A stretch of 58,853 nucleotides of DNA, from positions 1-58,853 of the forward strand of contig LFER01000044.1 in assembly GCA_001510135.1 (NCBI GenBank), read 5' to 3'. This stretch comes from Alphaproteobacteria bacterium casp-alpha6 (GTDB lineage: Bacteria; Pseudomonadota; Alphaproteobacteria; Rhodobacterales; Rhodobacteraceae). The position numbers and the translations under genes are program-made. The notes below the pieces were generated by a model that was not told where the DNA came from, did not search any database, and saw nothing but the letters and a program-made list of their open reading frames with translations. Of this stretch, positions 44,282-54,396 are shown piece by piece; position 1 is the first letter of the stretch; each line of letters starts with the position of its first letter.

Positions 44282-46423
44282 GTGACGGATTATACAGAAA
44301 AATATGGGCTAAAAATTTCTAATGTGCTTTGTAATTTTGTGCAAGAAAAGGCTCTGGCTGGGACAGGACTATCTTCAGATATATTCTGGAAAGGGCTGTC
44401 CGACATGGTCAAAGACCTTGCACCAGTAAATCGCGCGCTGATTGAAAAGCGCCGCGAAATTCAGGACAAAATTGACGCTTGGCATGTGGCTCATCGAAAT
44501 ACACCCCATGACCACGAAGCTTATAAAGCATTTCTCAAAGACATCGGGTATCTTGTCGAAGAGGGTGACGCCTTTGAGATTGAGACAAGCAATATTGATC
44601 CTGAAATTGCATCTGTCCCCGGTCCACAGCTGGTGGTGCCGATAACAAATGCTCGTTACGCTTTGAATGCGGCCAATGCCCGTTGGGGAAGCCTTTATGA
44701 CTGCCTTTATGGCACCGATGCCATGGGACACCAGCCCCCGAAAGGGAAATACGACAAAGGTCACGGGGCAAGGGTCATCGCGCGGGCGCGCGTCTTTTTG
44801 GATAGCGCCTTTCCAATTGATGGCACAAGCCACGCAGATGCGCGGAGATATCATGTTCAGGACGGTCAATTGTTGATCGATGATTGTCCGCTGTCCCAAC
44901 CAGAAAAATTTGCCGGTTACACTGGCCGCGCGAAGGCGCCAGATTCGATATTGCTGCGCAACAACGGTCTTCATGTGGCACTGATCTTTGACCGCGCGCA
45001 TCCGATAGGAAGCCGAGATCAAGCGCTGTTGGCCGATGTTCAAATTGAAAGCGCAATTTCTGCGATTATGGATTGCGAAGACTCCGTTGCCTGTGTTGAT
45101 GCTGAAGACAAAGTTCAAGCCTATTCCAATTGGTTGGGGTTGATGAAAGGCGATCTTGAGGACAGCTTTGAAAAAGCTGGCGTCATGCAAACGCGGCGAT
45201 TGAATCCCGATCGCCAATTTACCGCGCCTGACGGATCACCCCTGACAATCAAAGGGCGCGCACTCCTTTGGGTGCGTAACGTGGGCCATCTTATGACCAA
45301 TCCTGCCATCTTAGACCATGGCGGCAATGAAATCCCCGAAGGTCTGATGGATGCAGCGATAACCGTGTTGATTGCGCTGCATGATCTGAAACGCGAGGGC
45401 GGAAATTCCGTCAAAGGATCCATTTACGTCGTAAAACCCAAAATGCACGGGCCCGAAGAAGTGGGCTTTGCCAATGAAATCTTTAACCGTGTTGAGGCCT
45501 TTTTGGGATTGCCCCAATATACTGTAAAAATCGGCCTGATGGACGAAGAACGCCGCACAAGCGTCAATCTTAAGGAATGTATCCGAGCCGCCAAACACCG
45601 TGTGGCCTTTATAAACACAGGCTTCTTGGATCGCACAGGCGATGAAATTCATACTAGCATGGAAGCCGGCCCCTTTAGCCGCAAAGATTTCATCAAACGC
45701 AAAGCATGGATCACCGCCTATGAAAACCAGAACGTGGATATTGGTCTAGAATGCGGTTTGTCAGGAAAGGCACAGATCGGCAAAGGCATGTGGGCTGTGC
45801 CCGACATGATGGCAGCGATGCTGGAACAGAAAATCGAACATCCAAAGGCCGGCGCAAATTGTGCTTGGGTGCCCTCGCCCACAGCTGCCACGCTCCATGC
45901 GTTGCATTATCACGCCGTCGATGTCTTTGCCGTGCAGTCAAAGCTCAAGGCCGGCGGGCGGCGCGCCTACGTGGACGCAATTTTGGAGATCCCGGTCGCA
46001 ACCTACCGCAAATGGAGCAGCGAACAGATCATGCGCGAAGTGGAAAACAACGCGCAGGGCATCTTGGGCTATGTGGTGCGTTGGGTTGATCAGGGCGTTG
46101 GATGTTCCAAGGTTCCAGACATCAACGATGTCGGTCTGATGGAGGACCGCGCCACCTGCCGGATCAGTTCGCAACATTTGGCCAATTGGCTTCACCATGG
46201 GGTGGTGGATGCACAGGATGTGATGTCAGCATTACGCAAAATGGCCGAAGTTGTGGACCGCCAGAACGCGGCCGACCCAACTTACAGTCCGATGGCTCCC
46301 GATTTTAATGGGATTGCCTTTCTGGCGGCCTCTGACCTTGTATTCAAAGGGCGCGTGCAACCCTCTGGATATACGGAACCCGTTTTACATCAGCGCCGGC
46401 TGGAACTCAAAGCGCGGGCCTGA
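44282..46423 (+). CDS. glcB: malate synthase G
   Basis: A 713-residue monomeric malate synthase that condenses glyoxylate with acetyl-CoA to malate. The TIM barrel carries [16 protein letters not shown] (near residue 260, Mg-binding Glu/Asp region) and [29 protein letters not shown] (near residue 420). C-terminal [15 protein letters not shown] is typical. GGGGGAG stands 6 nt before a GTG at 44282; an upstream ATG (44246) has no such site, so I prefer the GTG. It permits growth on C2 units and glyoxylate, or recovery of glyoxylate from glycine/betaine and purine breakdown. No isocitrate lyase is in the window. Confidence 0.95.
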   Translation: MTDYTEKYGLKISNVLCNFVQEKALAGTGLSSDIFWKGLSDMVKDLAPVNRALIEKRREIQDKIDAWHVAHRNTPHDHEAYKAFLKDIGYLVEEGDAFEIETSNIDPEIASVPGPQLVVPITNARYALNAANARWGSLYDCLYGTDAMGHQPPKGKYDKGHGARVIARARVFLDSAFPIDGTSHADARRYHVQDGQLLIDDCPLSQPEKFAGYTGRAKAPDSILLRNNGLHVALIFDRAHPIGSRDQALLADVQIESAISAIMDCEDSVACVDAEDKVQAYSNWLGLMKGDLEDSFEKAGVMQTRRLNPDRQFTAPDGSPLTIKGRALLWVRNVGHLMTNPAILDHGGNEIPEGLMDAAITVLIALHDLKREGGNSVKGSIYVVKPKMHGPEEVGFANEIFNRVEAFLGLPQYTVKIGLMDEERRTSVNLKECIRAAKHRVAFINTGFLDRTGDEIHTSMEAGPFSRKDFIKRKAWITAYENQNVDIGLECGLSGKAQIGKGMWAVPDMMAAMLEQKIEHPKAGANCAWVPSPTAATLHALHYHAVDVFAVQSKLKAGGRRAYVDAILEIPVATYRKWSSEQIMREVENNAQGILGYVVRWVDQGVGCSKVPDINDVGLMEDRATCRISSQHLANWLHHGVVDAQDVMSALRKMAEVVDRQNAADPTYSPMAPDFNGIAFLAASDLVFKGRVQPSGYTEPVLHQRRLELKARA

Positions 46424-46432
46424 TCAAAATTT

Positions 46433-46470
46433 GAACTGGCGCAAAGGCAAATAAGCCATTGCGCCAGTTC
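46433..46470. other. strong hairpin after glcB
   Basis: GAACTGGCGCAA and TTGCGCCAGTTC form a perfect 12-bp stem with a 14-nt loop, 10 nt after the glcB stop. No T tract follows on the plus strand, so it is either a non-canonical terminator or a message-stabilising hairpin between glcB and glpK. Confidence 0.55.
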
Positions 46471-46517
46471 TCAAAATCGGGAAGCTTTCGCATGAAGACG
46501 TTACGAAGGACGACCAT

Positions 46518-48005
46518 ATGACCCATATTCTTGCCATTGATCAGGGCACGACCTCAAGCAGGGCCATTGTCTTTGATGCGGCCCTCTCACCGGTTGCCTC
46601 CGCGCAGGAAGAATTTGCGCAGCATTTTCCGCAAAGCGGTTGGGTGGAACATGATCCAGATGACCTGTGGGCCACAACTGCAGCCACCTGTCGGGCCGCA
46701 ATTGAACGCGCCGGTCTCAGCGGCAAAGATATCGCGGCCATCGGCATTACGAACCAACGGGAAACAACGCTGGTCTGGGACAAAACTACAGGAAAACCCA
46801 TTTATCACGCAATTGTCTGGCAAGATCGGCGCACAGAGCCTTTGTGCGCAGAGCTGCGCAAAGACGGCCACGAAGATATGGTCACCGCAACCACTGGTCT
46901 TTTGCTTGATCCCTATTTTTCCGGTACCAAGCTTAAGTGGCTATTGGATAATGTCGAAGGTGCTCGCACCAAAGCCCAGCGCGGAGAGCTTCTTTTTGGA
47001 ACCGTAGACAGCTTTCTGATCTGGAAACTCACGGATGGCACATCCCATGTGACAGATGCCACCAACGCAGCGCGCACGTTGCTCTATGATATCCATAAGG
47101 GCAGATGGAGCAGCGAAATCTGTGCGCTTTTGGATATCCCGATGTCTATGTTACCAGAGGTGCGCGACTGTGCTGCAGAATTTGGACAAACACGGGCGGA
47201 TCTATTCGGGCTGCCCATTCCAATTTATGGTGTTGCAGGGGATCAACAAGCAGCGACTGTTGGTCAGGCCTGCTTTTCGGCCGGAATGTTGAAATCCACG
47301 TATGGAACGGGCTGTTTTGCGCTTTTGAACACAGGATCAACGGCTGTTGCCTCGCAAAACCGTCTTTTGACAACCATCGCCTATCAGCTGAACGGTAAAC
47401 CCACGTATGCGCTGGAAGGATCCATATTCATTGCGGGTGCGGTGGTTCAATGGCTGCGTGATGGCTTGCAGATTATCCGCAATGCCAGTGACACTCTGGC
47501 GCTTGCCCAAAACGCTGATCCCACGCAGGAGCTGATCCTTGTCCCCGCCTTTACAGGACTTGGGGCACCCTATTGGAACGCCAATTGCCGCGGCGCAGTA
47601 TATGGGTTACGGCGTAATTCGGGCCCTGCTGAATTTGCCCGTGCCGCTTTGGAAAGTGTGGGTTTTCAGACCCGCGATTTATTGGAAGCGATGCAGGCGG
47701 ACTGGCCTCAAAGCCCAAGCGATGCCGTATTGCGCGTGGATGGCGGCATGACTGCGAATGACTGGGGCATGCAGTTCCTGTCCGATATCCTGCAAGCTCC
47801 GGTGGATCGACCCGAAATCCTCGAAACCACAGCTTTGGGTGCGGCTTGGCTTGCTGGCATGAAAGCGGACCTGTACCCCGATCAGGACGGGTTTTCAAAA
47901 ACTTGGGCTTTGGAGAAGCGGTTTGAACCCGCAACAGATGCCACCCTTGCAGATGCGCGCTATGAGCGATGGAAAGGTGCGGTCGCGGCAACGCTCAGCG
48001 TTTAG
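46518..48005 (+). CDS. glpK: glycerol kinase
   Basis: A 495-residue FGGY-family kinase that phosphorylates glycerol to sn-glycerol 3-phosphate. N-terminal [13 protein letters not shown] is the family start; [26 protein letters not shown] and the C-terminal [17 protein letters not shown] and ALGAAWLAG segments are all present. Full length and collinear with Escherichia coli GlpK. No glpF or glpD is adjacent, so its regulation is not visible here. It converges on the aminotransferase gene, only 6 nt separating the two stops. Confidence 0.95.
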   Translation: MTHILAIDQGTTSSRAIVFDAALSPVASAQEEFAQHFPQSGWVEHDPDDLWATTAATCRAAIERAGLSGKDIAAIGITNQRETTLVWDKTTGKPIYHAIVWQDRRTEPLCAELRKDGHEDMVTATTGLLLDPYFSGTKLKWLLDNVEGARTKAQRGELLFGTVDSFLIWKLTDGTSHVTDATNAARTLLYDIHKGRWSSEICALLDIPMSMLPEVRDCAAEFGQTRADLFGLPIPIYGVAGDQQAATVGQACFSAGMLKSTYGTGCFALLNTGSTAVASQNRLLTTIAYQLNGKPTYALEGSIFIAGAVVQWLRDGLQIIRNASDTLALAQNADPTQELILVPAFTGLGAPYWNANCRGAVYGLRRNSGPAEFARAALESVGFQTRDLLEAMQADWPQSPSDAVLRVDGGMTANDWGMQFLSDILQAPVDRPEILETTALGAAWLAGMKADLYPDQDGFSKTWALEKRFEPATDATLADARYERWKGAVAATLSV

Positions 48006-48011
48006 GGCGAC

Positions 48012-49196
48012 TCATATCCCGCAATCAATGATTGCATTGGCCAGAATGGGAATGGTCTGAGCATTCAGCCCTGCGATGTTCAACCGGCTGTCCCCGACCA
48101 TATAGACGCCATGTTTTTCGCGCAAAAGATCAACCTTATCGGAGGTTGTTCCAAGACGCGAAAACATACCTCTGTGATCTGCAAGAAATCCAAAGCGGTT
48201 TGACCCTGATGCGTTCTGCAATGCCTCTGCCAATTGTTTGCGCAGGGACAACATGGAAAGTCGCGTGTCTTCAAGTTCTTTTTCCCAATCCGCACGCAGC
48301 GTTTTATCGTTCAGGATCATTGTCACCAAACGCGCACCGTGATCAGGAGGAAAGGAAAAATTCTGCCGGTTGAGATAGGCCAAGGTCCCCTGGTTGACGC
48401 CTTTCAAAGAGGTGTCCTGCGCCGTCACAATAAGAATACCTGTCCGTTCACGGTAAATTCCAAAATTTTTGGAACAGCTTGCGGCAATAATGGTCTCAGG
48501 CACAGATTTTACAATAAGGCGCGTAGGGGCTGCATCATCGTCTAAACCGTCACCAAACCCTTGATATGCAATATCAATCATTGGTGTGGCGCCAGTTTTC
48601 AAAAGCACGTCAATGACGTCTTGCCATTGCACCATATTCAGGTTCGCCCCTGTCGGGTTATGGCAGCAGCCATGCAACAACACGATCTCACCTGCTGTGG
48701 CCCGTGAAAGGTCTTCCAACATGCCGGCATGATCAACGCCGCGCGACTCTGCGTCGAAATACCGGTAGGGCACCATTTCAATGCCCAAATGTTTGAGGAT
48801 TGAAAGATGGTTGGGCCATGTTGGATCAGAGACAAAAATGCGCACATCGGGATTGGCCATATGCGCCAGTTCAAAGGCCTGCCGTACCGCCCCTGTCCCC
48901 CCGGGCGTTGCCGCTGCAGCAATTGCATCGCGCGGAAGTGTTTTTCCCAAAAGAAGGTCAATCATCACGTCGGAAAAGGCCACATCGCCCACCAGACCAA
49001 CGTAGGTTTTTGTATCCTGCACATCCCAAAGCGCCTTTTCCGCCGCTTTGACCGCCCGCATGATCGGCGTGTGTCCCTGCGCATCCTTATAGACACCAAC
49101 CCCAAGGTCGATTTTCTGTTCCCTTGGATCGTCTTTGAACATTTGCATCAACGCAAGAATTTTATCCGCGGGTTGTTCCTTAAGGGATGCAAACAT
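48012..49196 (-). CDS. class I aromatic/aspartate amino acid aminotransferase
   Basis: A 394-residue fold-type I PLP aminotransferase of the AspC/TyrB gamma subfamily. MFASLKEQPADKILALMQ... and KIDLGVGVYKD are typical N-terminal segments; the PLP lysine is in SCSKNFGIYRERTG, and ALLHGCCHNPTGA-like LLHGCCHNPTGAN holds the cofactor Asn. C-terminal RLNIAGLN includes the conserved Arg that binds the substrate carboxylate. It could use aspartate, tyrosine or phenylalanine with 2-oxoglutarate. I start at 49196; its ATG shares a base with the sseA stop (TAATG), so both are coupled. Confidence 0.9.
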   Translation of the reverse strand: MFASLKEQPADKILALMQMFKDDPREQKIDLGVGVYKDAQGHTPIMRAVKAAEKALWDVQDTKTYVGLVGDVAFSDVMIDLLLGKTLPRDAIAAAATPGGTGAVRQAFELAHMANPDVRIFVSDPTWPNHLSILKHLGIEMVPYRYFDAESRGVDHAGMLEDLSRATAGEIVLLHGCCHNPTGANLNMVQWQDVIDVLLKTGATPMIDIAYQGFGDGLDDDAAPTRLIVKSVPETIIAASCSKNFGIYRERTGILIVTAQDTSLKGVNQGTLAYLNRQNFSFPPDHGARLVTMILNDKTLRADWEKELEDTRLSMLSLRKQLAEALQNASGSNRFGFLADHRGMFSRLGTTSDKVDLLREKHGVYMVGDSRLNIAGLNAQTIPILANAIIDCGI

Positions 49197-50053
49197 TAAT
49201 TTTCTCCTGTCGCGATGGGAAGGGTTGGAAACTGTCCCCATTCTGTCCAGCTTCCGTCATAAACCGCATAATCTGTTTTTCCGATCAAATGCAAGCCAAG
49301 GCATAGCACCGCCGCAGTAACCCCCGAGCCACAAGTCGTAATGGCGGATTTGTTCAGGTCAACGCCAGCCTCTTCGAAGATTTTTTTAATATCCTCGGGG
49401 GCTTTCAGGGTTCCATCGCCATTGAGAAGCGTCTGGAAAAACACATTCTTAGACCCGGGGATATGACCAGATCGCAGCCCCTCTCGTGGTTCTGGGGCTT
49501 CTCCGCGAAAGCGCGCGGGTGAGCGCGCATCGATAATTTCGTAATCTCCGAGTTTGGACGCAGAGGCCACCTGTGTGACATCTTTGACAAGATGGTTCTG
49601 GCGGCGCACCATCATGTGCCGATCCCGTATGATTGGGGGCATATCATCCGCAGGGCGACCCTCGGCCTGCCATTTGGGAAAACCGCCATCCAAAACCGCT
49701 ACATCGTTTTGTCCCATCAATTTGAAAAGCCACCAGACGCGCGCCGCAGAAAACAGCCCCGCGCAATCATAAACCACAACCTGATGTCCATCCCCCACCC
49801 CCATTGCACGCAGGCGGGACATGAATTTTTCCACTGGCGGAACCATATGGGGAAGTTCTGAACCATGATCGCTTATGTCATCAATATCAAAAAACCGTGC
49901 ACCTGGAATATGGGCAGCATTATATTCTGCCTTTGCATCGCGCTCTACGCCCGGTAAATACATAGAGGCATCAAGGATCCTGAGATCCGGATCAAAAAGA
50001 TGCTCTTCAAGCCAAGCAGTTGAAACGAGAGATTTGGGGTCGTCTTTTGCCAT
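49196..50053 (-). CDS. sseA: 3-mercaptopyruvate sulfurtransferase
   Basis: A 285-residue two-domain rhodanese-type sulfurtransferase. The active-site loop ITTCGSGVTAA has the CGSGVTA pattern of mercaptopyruvate sulfurtransferases, rather than the CRxGxxR of thiosulfate rhodaneses. The inactive N-terminal domain spans about 1-150. I start at 50053 because GAGG stands about 7 nt ahead; a GTG four codons earlier is less likely. The downstream aminotransferase may supply 3-mercaptopyruvate from cysteine, which would make the pair a cysteine-desulfuration unit; this is inference from coupling. Confidence 0.92.
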   Translation of the reverse strand: MAKDDPKSLVSTAWLEEHLFDPDLRILDASMYLPGVERDAKAEYNAAHIPGARFFDIDDISDHGSELPHMVPPVEKFMSRLRAMGVGDGHQVVVYDCAGLFSAARVWWLFKLMGQNDVAVLDGGFPKWQAEGRPADDMPPIIRDRHMMVRRQNHLVKDVTQVASASKLGDYEIIDARSPARFRGEAPEPREGLRSGHIPGSKNVFFQTLLNGDGTLKAPEDIKKIFEEAGVDLNKSAITTCGSGVTAAVLCLGLHLIGKTDYAVYDGSWTEWGQFPTLPIATGEN

Positions 50054-50147
50054 CTGGGACCTCACAAAGTTGCGCGTTTGTGAGTACTATTGAAGGCCCA
50101 AATTGACAAGACTGTTAAGAGAGCTGTTCGCATATGCATTCTCTGCC

Positions 50148-50624
50148 TTATTCGCCGTGGCGCAAGAGACGCTGCTTCTGGCGGCCCCAATCCCGTTTGG
50201 CATCATCAGCGCGTTTGTCATGCAACTTTTTCCCTTTCGCGATCCCAAGTTTCATTTTCACCATCCCGCGGTGATTGAAATAAAGCACAAGCGGCACAAG
50301 TGTCATGCCCTTTCTCTGGGTCTCTGCCCAAAGATTCGCCACTTCCCGTCGACTGACCAACAATTTGCGGCGCCTACGTTCTTCATGGCCAAACACTCTG
50401 GCCTGCTCGTAACGAGCTATGTAAGAATTGATCAGCCAAAGTTCCCCATTTTCGACCCCTGCATAACTTTCGGCGATATTGGCACTATTGACGCGCAATG
50501 ATTTGACCTCAGACCCCATAAGCACGATGCCACATTCCAAATCCTCAACGATCGCATAGTCAAATCGCGCGCGCCGGTTCTCTGCGATCACTTTATAATT
50601 GGGGTCTTGTTTTGCCTTTGCCAT
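50148..50624 (-). CDS. smpB: SsrA-binding protein SmpB
   Basis: A 158-residue RNA-binding protein that delivers tmRNA to stalled ribosomes. It shows [29 protein letters not shown], and C-terminal basic tail [17 protein letters not shown], all characteristic. I start at MAKAKQD (50624); the frame runs 14 codons further upstream without family character. The neighbour that precedes it in many alphaproteobacteria, dapA, is not next door here. Confidence 0.96.
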   Translation of the reverse strand: MAKAKQDPNYKVIAENRRARFDYAIVEDLECGIVLMGSEVKSLRVNSANIAESYAGVENGELWLINSYIARYEQARVFGHEERRRRKLLVSRREVANLWAETQRKGMTLVPLVLYFNHRGMVKMKLGIAKGKKLHDKRADDAKRDWGRQKQRLLRHGE

Positions 50625-50770
50625 AGCGCGGTTGATTACACTGAGAGCGGGTGCCTGTCCATGCAAATAGCACTCTGATCACAAGGATTTCGCCAGTCCT
50701 TTGTGAGACGAGAACGCGCATCTCGCTGGACAAAGATCAGAAGAGTGGATTAGAGTTTTGATCAAATTTT

Positions 50771-52141
50771 ATGAAAAAGGGCTATGGCGTGAAAGACGAT
50801 AATTTCATCAAAGAAAACAATGCAAAACACCTTTGGCACCCGATGGGGCATCCTGCAGATTCGCTGGCTAACCCGCCGAAGGTTATCGTGTCAGCGCAGA
50901 ATTCTTCTATCAAGGATATAGATGGACATGAAACCGTAGATGCGGTTGGGGGCTTGTGGTGTGTGAACCTTGGATACTCCAACGATGCCGTAAAAGAGGC
51001 GATTTCCCGCCAGCTTTATGATCTGCCCTATTATTCGGCCTTTTCAGGAAGCACAAATCCTCCCGCGATCGAAGCCTCTCTGGCCGTGCGTGAGATGTTT
51101 GAAGAAGACGGGATGTCTCGCGTGTTTTTCACCTCTGGCGGATCTGACTCAGTTGAAACCGCTTTGCGTTTGGCGCGCCAATACCATCGGCTGCGCGGAG
51201 AACCAAACCGGACCAAGTTCATCTCTCTGAAAAAAGGCTACCACGGAACGCATTTCGGGGGAGCCTCTGTGAACGGAAACAACCGGTTCCGCATCGCCTA
51301 TGAACCCTTGCTTGCGGGGTGTTTCCATATGCCAAGCCCCTATACCTATCGTAACCCGTTTAACGAAACGGACCCTGCAACGCTTGCGCAAAATATTGCG
51401 GCCGCCTTTGAAGACGAGGTGGCTTTTCAAGGAGCAGGTAGTATTGCGGCCTTTATTATGGAACCCATCCAGGGGGCAGGTGGCGTGATTGTACCGGATG
51501 CCTCTTTTATGGGATTGATGCGCGATATCTGCGACCGACATGGTATTTTGATGATTTCCGATGAGGTGATCACAGGGTTTGGCCGCACCGGAAGCTGGTC
51601 AGGCGCGCGTCATTTTGGTGTAAAACCCGATATGATGACCATGGCCAAAGGCATCACAAGTGCCTATTTTCCGGTGGGGGCCGCTCTAATGAGTGAAAAA
51701 ATCGCCGAGGTATTTGAAAATGATACCAGCGGGGACGGCGCAATTTTCCACGGCTATACCTATTCGGCGCATCCTGTTGGAGCTGCTGCGGTTGTCGCCT
51801 GTCTGTCCGAAACACAACGACTCGACACAAAGACAAATGCCGCAGCTCGGGGAACGCAATTATATGAAGGCATCCTAAACCTTCAGAAAAAATACGATGT
51901 GATCGGCGACGTGCGCGGCGGACAGGGATTGATGACCGGCGTTGAAATCGTGAGCGATCGCGCATCCAAAACCCCTATGGACATGCCGACGATGAAACGC
52001 CTTCATCAGGCAACCTATGAGGCCGGCGCGATGGTGCGCCTTGGCATGCACAATGTCCTGATGTCCCCCCCGCTTGTAATAACCGAAGCGGAAGTAGACC
52101 GAATTATCTCAGCACTGGACGCTGGCTTGGCGGCGATTTAG
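50771..52141 (+). CDS. class III aminotransferase (omega-aminotransferase type)
   Basis: A 456-residue PLP enzyme of the AT class III family. It has [20 protein letters not shown] near residue 120, the aspartate in [13 protein letters not shown] near 255, and the PLP lysine in MTMAKGITS near 285. C-terminal [16 protein letters not shown] is usual for omega-transaminases. Likely substrates are beta-alanine, taurine or diamines with pyruvate; sequence alone does not decide. The ATG at 50771 lacks a ribosome-binding site, while AAGGG stands about 7 nt before a GTG at 50789, so the true start may be there. Its 3' end overlaps rluE on the other strand by 38 nt. Confidence 0.88.
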   Translation: MKKGYGVKDDNFIKENNAKHLWHPMGHPADSLANPPKVIVSAQNSSIKDIDGHETVDAVGGLWCVNLGYSNDAVKEAISRQLYDLPYYSAFSGSTNPPAIEASLAVREMFEEDGMSRVFFTSGGSDSVETALRLARQYHRLRGEPNRTKFISLKKGYHGTHFGGASVNGNNRFRIAYEPLLAGCFHMPSPYTYRNPFNETDPATLAQNIAAAFEDEVAFQGAGSIAAFIMEPIQGAGGVIVPDASFMGLMRDICDRHGILMISDEVITGFGRTGSWSGARHFGVKPDMMTMAKGITSAYFPVGAALMSEKIAEVFENDTSGDGAIFHGYTYSAHPVGAAAVVACLSETQRLDTKTNAAARGTQLYEGILNLQKKYDVIGDVRGGQGLMTGVEIVSDRASKTPMDMPTMKRLHQATYEAGAMVRLGMHNVLMSPPLVITEAEVDRIISALDAGLAAI

Positions 52142-52691
52142 CGGTCGCATCAACAATACGGAACTGGCCGGGCTCCAGCCCGTCCAGCGTCCATGGACCA
52201 ATTTGCGTCCGGATCAGTCGCAAGGTGGGAAATCCAATGGCGGCAGTCATGCGGCGTACTTGGCGGTTTTTACCTTCTTTAATGATAATCTCGATCCAAC
52301 TGTCGGGGACGGAAGCGCGATAACGGATGGGCGGGTTCCTTGGCCAAAGCCGATCTGGAACGTCCACGACCCGTGCCCGCGCAGGAAGGCAAGGCCCGTC
52401 ATTAAGCTTCACCCCTTGCCTCAAGGATATGAGGTCGGCATCCTGAATGCTGCCTTCAACCTGCGCGAGATAGGTTTTTTCCGTCTTATGGCGTGGATTT
52501 GCAATCTGCGTCTGCAGTCGTCCGTCATCCGTCAGGACCAATAAACCTTCGCTGTCCCTGTCCAACCGTCCTGCGGGATAAACATTTGGAATATCAATAT
52601 AGGCAGACAGAGTTTCCCGCGTTGTTTCACCCGTTCCATTATCGGTAAACTGCGACAGCACATTAAAAGGTTTGTTGAACAGCACAATCAT
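52104..52691 (-). CDS. rluE: 23S rRNA pseudouridine synthase, RluE-like
   Basis: A 195-residue pseudouridine synthase of the RsuA/RluB/RluE/RluF group without an S4 domain. The catalytic Asp lies in [17 protein letters not shown] (residues about 41-57), and the C-terminal [22 protein letters not shown] motif is diagnostic. RluE modifies U2457 of 23S rRNA in Escherichia coli. The start overlaps the asparaginase stop (ATGA), and its 3' end overlaps the convergent aminotransferase gene by 38 nt. Confidence 0.92.
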   Translation of the reverse strand: MIVLFNKPFNVLSQFTDNGTGETTRETLSAYIDIPNVYPAGRLDRDSEGLLVLTDDGRLQTQIANPRHKTEKTYLAQVEGSIQDADLISLRQGVKLNDGPCLPARARVVDVPDRLWPRNPPIRYRASVPDSWIEIIIKEGKNRQVRRMTAAIGFPTLRLIRTQIGPWTLDGLEPGQFRIVDATAKSPPSQRPVLR

Positions 52692-53686
52692 AGATGCAAA
52701 GCCGATGCTGCGTGAATGCGCCCCGTCTCAATGCCACGCCGGTTGATCACGGGTTGGTTCAGATATTTCTGCGCAATCGGGTGAGATTTATCCAGAACGC
52801 CGATCTCTGCCAAAAGAGTTGCCAGGGCGCAGGCACTGGCGCGCGATGCGCCATCCGTTATCTTAAGCGCGACACCCAATTTCCGTTCTGGGATAATGGC
52901 AACAAAAAAACCTTCCGCACCTGTTTTAATGGCAACGCGGCCACCCATTGCGTCCATCAATTCGGTACATGCGCGTCCCTCTCCTGCCACCAAAAGGGGA
53001 TATCTCCGCATCGCATTGACAAGCCGCACAGCCGCGCGCGACGCTGGGTCAGAGCGATCCTCTGCAGAAGCAAACCATGCCATTGCTTTTGCAATGTCTT
53101 TAAGCCGTGCAGCAAAATTGGGGGCTGAACATCCATCTATTCCAAATCCGGGACTTGCCGATCCAGTCGTCATTTCGAAGGCTTCAAGCACAGCCTTTTG
53201 CACGGGATGATCTGGCGCAATATATTCCGGCCCCGCCTTTAGGTGCTTTGTCAATGTCAAGAAACCAGAATGTTTTCCTGAACAATTATTGTGCCACTGA
53301 CAGGGCAAATGATCTAATTTTATCATCTCATTTCGTGCAGTTGTGTCTTCAGGATCCTGTGGTCCGCACCTCAAATCCGCATCTTTTAATCCCAGATTTT
53401 TAAGCCATTCAGACACAAGATCAGTATGGATCGCGGCGCCCTGATGTGATGCACAAGACAAGGCGAGATGTCTTTCGGTCAAACCAAAGGCATCAGCAGC
53501 ACCGGATGTAATGAGAGGAAGCGCTTGGATCATTTTTGCCGATGACCGCGGTAAGGACAGGATCCCGTCATCCCCCCAAGATTTCACAATCTGGCCGCTG
53601 TCATCGCAAATCACCGCATGGCCAAAGTGGACACTTTCCAGAAAGGGTCCCCGGTTAACTTCCACCAATACCTCTGGGCTCTTCAT
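52688..53686 (-). CDS. L-asparaginase (thermolabile-type, asparaginase_II family)
   Basis: A 332-residue protein of the PF06089 asparaginase family, typified by the rhizobial thermolabile L-asparaginase and unrelated to the EcAII fold. Family segments present: [31 protein letters not shown] (serine-lysine region), [15 protein letters not shown] and [11 protein letters not shown]. It hydrolyses asparagine to aspartate and ammonia. A GAGGAACAGG stretch just ahead supports the ATG at 53686 over one four codons upstream. Cotranscribed with rluE by 4-nt overlap. Confidence 0.87.
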   Translation of the reverse strand: MKSPEVLVEVNRGPFLESVHFGHAVICDDSGQIVKSWGDDGILSLPRSSAKMIQALPLITSGAADAFGLTERHLALSCASHQGAAIHTDLVSEWLKNLGLKDADLRCGPQDPEDTTARNEMIKLDHLPCQWHNNCSGKHSGFLTLTKHLKAGPEYIAPDHPVQKAVLEAFEMTTGSASPGFGIDGCSAPNFAARLKDIAKAMAWFASAEDRSDPASRAAVRLVNAMRRYPLLVAGEGRACTELMDAMGGRVAIKTGAEGFFVAIIPERKLGVALKITDGASRASACALATLLAEIGVLDKSHPIAQKYLNQPVINRRGIETGRIHAASALHL

Positions 53687-53848
53687 CCTGTTCCTCATTC
53701 TTAAGCAATTTTATGCCAACGGGGGTTTTGTTTCTTTTAAGTTTGGGGCTAGAATAAACCTATTGAATGTGGAAACAAGACACTTGCGCTTCACAACCCT
53801 TCGGGATTTGCGCAGGTCACATAGAAAACAGGCGCGAGGGTGGTAAAT

Positions 53849-54376
53849 ATGCAGAAATTCATGGTGCTGGGGGCTGTACTATGGAGCATGGTTTTTTCTT
53901 CATCGGCATTGGCACAGGCCAAAAGCACGAAAAAGGTGGCCGAAGAAAAAGACTGGAGCGTCTTTGTGGACGCCAACCCAAAAGAATGCTGGGCCGTCAG
54001 CCAACCTCAGGAAACGCTTAACACTCTCAACGGAAAGGTGGTTCCGGCGCAACGCGGGGAAATATTACTTTTCGTGTTTTTTAGGCCGGGGGATGGGTTG
54101 TCTGGTCAGATCACCTTTACCGGCGGTTATCCATTTGCAAAAAAAGCTGTAGAAATTGATATTGACGGAACGAAATATTCTTTGCCGACGATTGATGACC
54201 GTTGGGCATGGGCTGTATCAAATGAAGATGATAAGAAAATCCTTGATGCCCTAAAAAAAGGTGGAAAGGCAAAAATCACTGGCCTCTCGACTAGGGGCAA
54301 GACGACAATTGATACGTTCTCGCTGCAGGGATTGACGGCCGCTGTCACCGAAGCGCGCAAAAGATGTTCGGGATAA
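53849..54376 (+). CDS. invasion-associated locus B (IalB) family protein
   Basis: A 175-residue exported protein. MQKFMVLGAVLWSMVFSSSALAQ would be over the size limit to quote further, but the start is a signal peptide cut after ALA. The mature part has the IalB fold pattern: ECWAVSQP near residue 45, PFAKKAVEIDIDG near 95, and two Cys (CWA and the terminal RKRC) that could form a disulfide. GAGGG stands 8 nt before the ATG at 53849. IalB family proteins (PF06776) are periplasmic; their role in free-living Rhodobacteraceae is unknown. Confidence 0.85.
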   Translation: MQKFMVLGAVLWSMVFSSSALAQAKSTKKVAEEKDWSVFVDANPKECWAVSQPQETLNTLNGKVVPAQRGEILLFVFFRPGDGLSGQITFTGGYPFAKKAVEIDIDGTKYSLPTIDDRWAWAVSNEDDKKILDALKKGGKAKITGLSTRGKTTIDTFSLQGLTAAVTEARKRCSG

Positions 54377-54396
54377 TCTGATCGGATGCGTGTCAG

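Noticed and set aside
44375..45217. 280-codon open frame antisense to glcB
   Set aside because: Fully contained in glcB, without a recognisable domain or ribosome-binding site.
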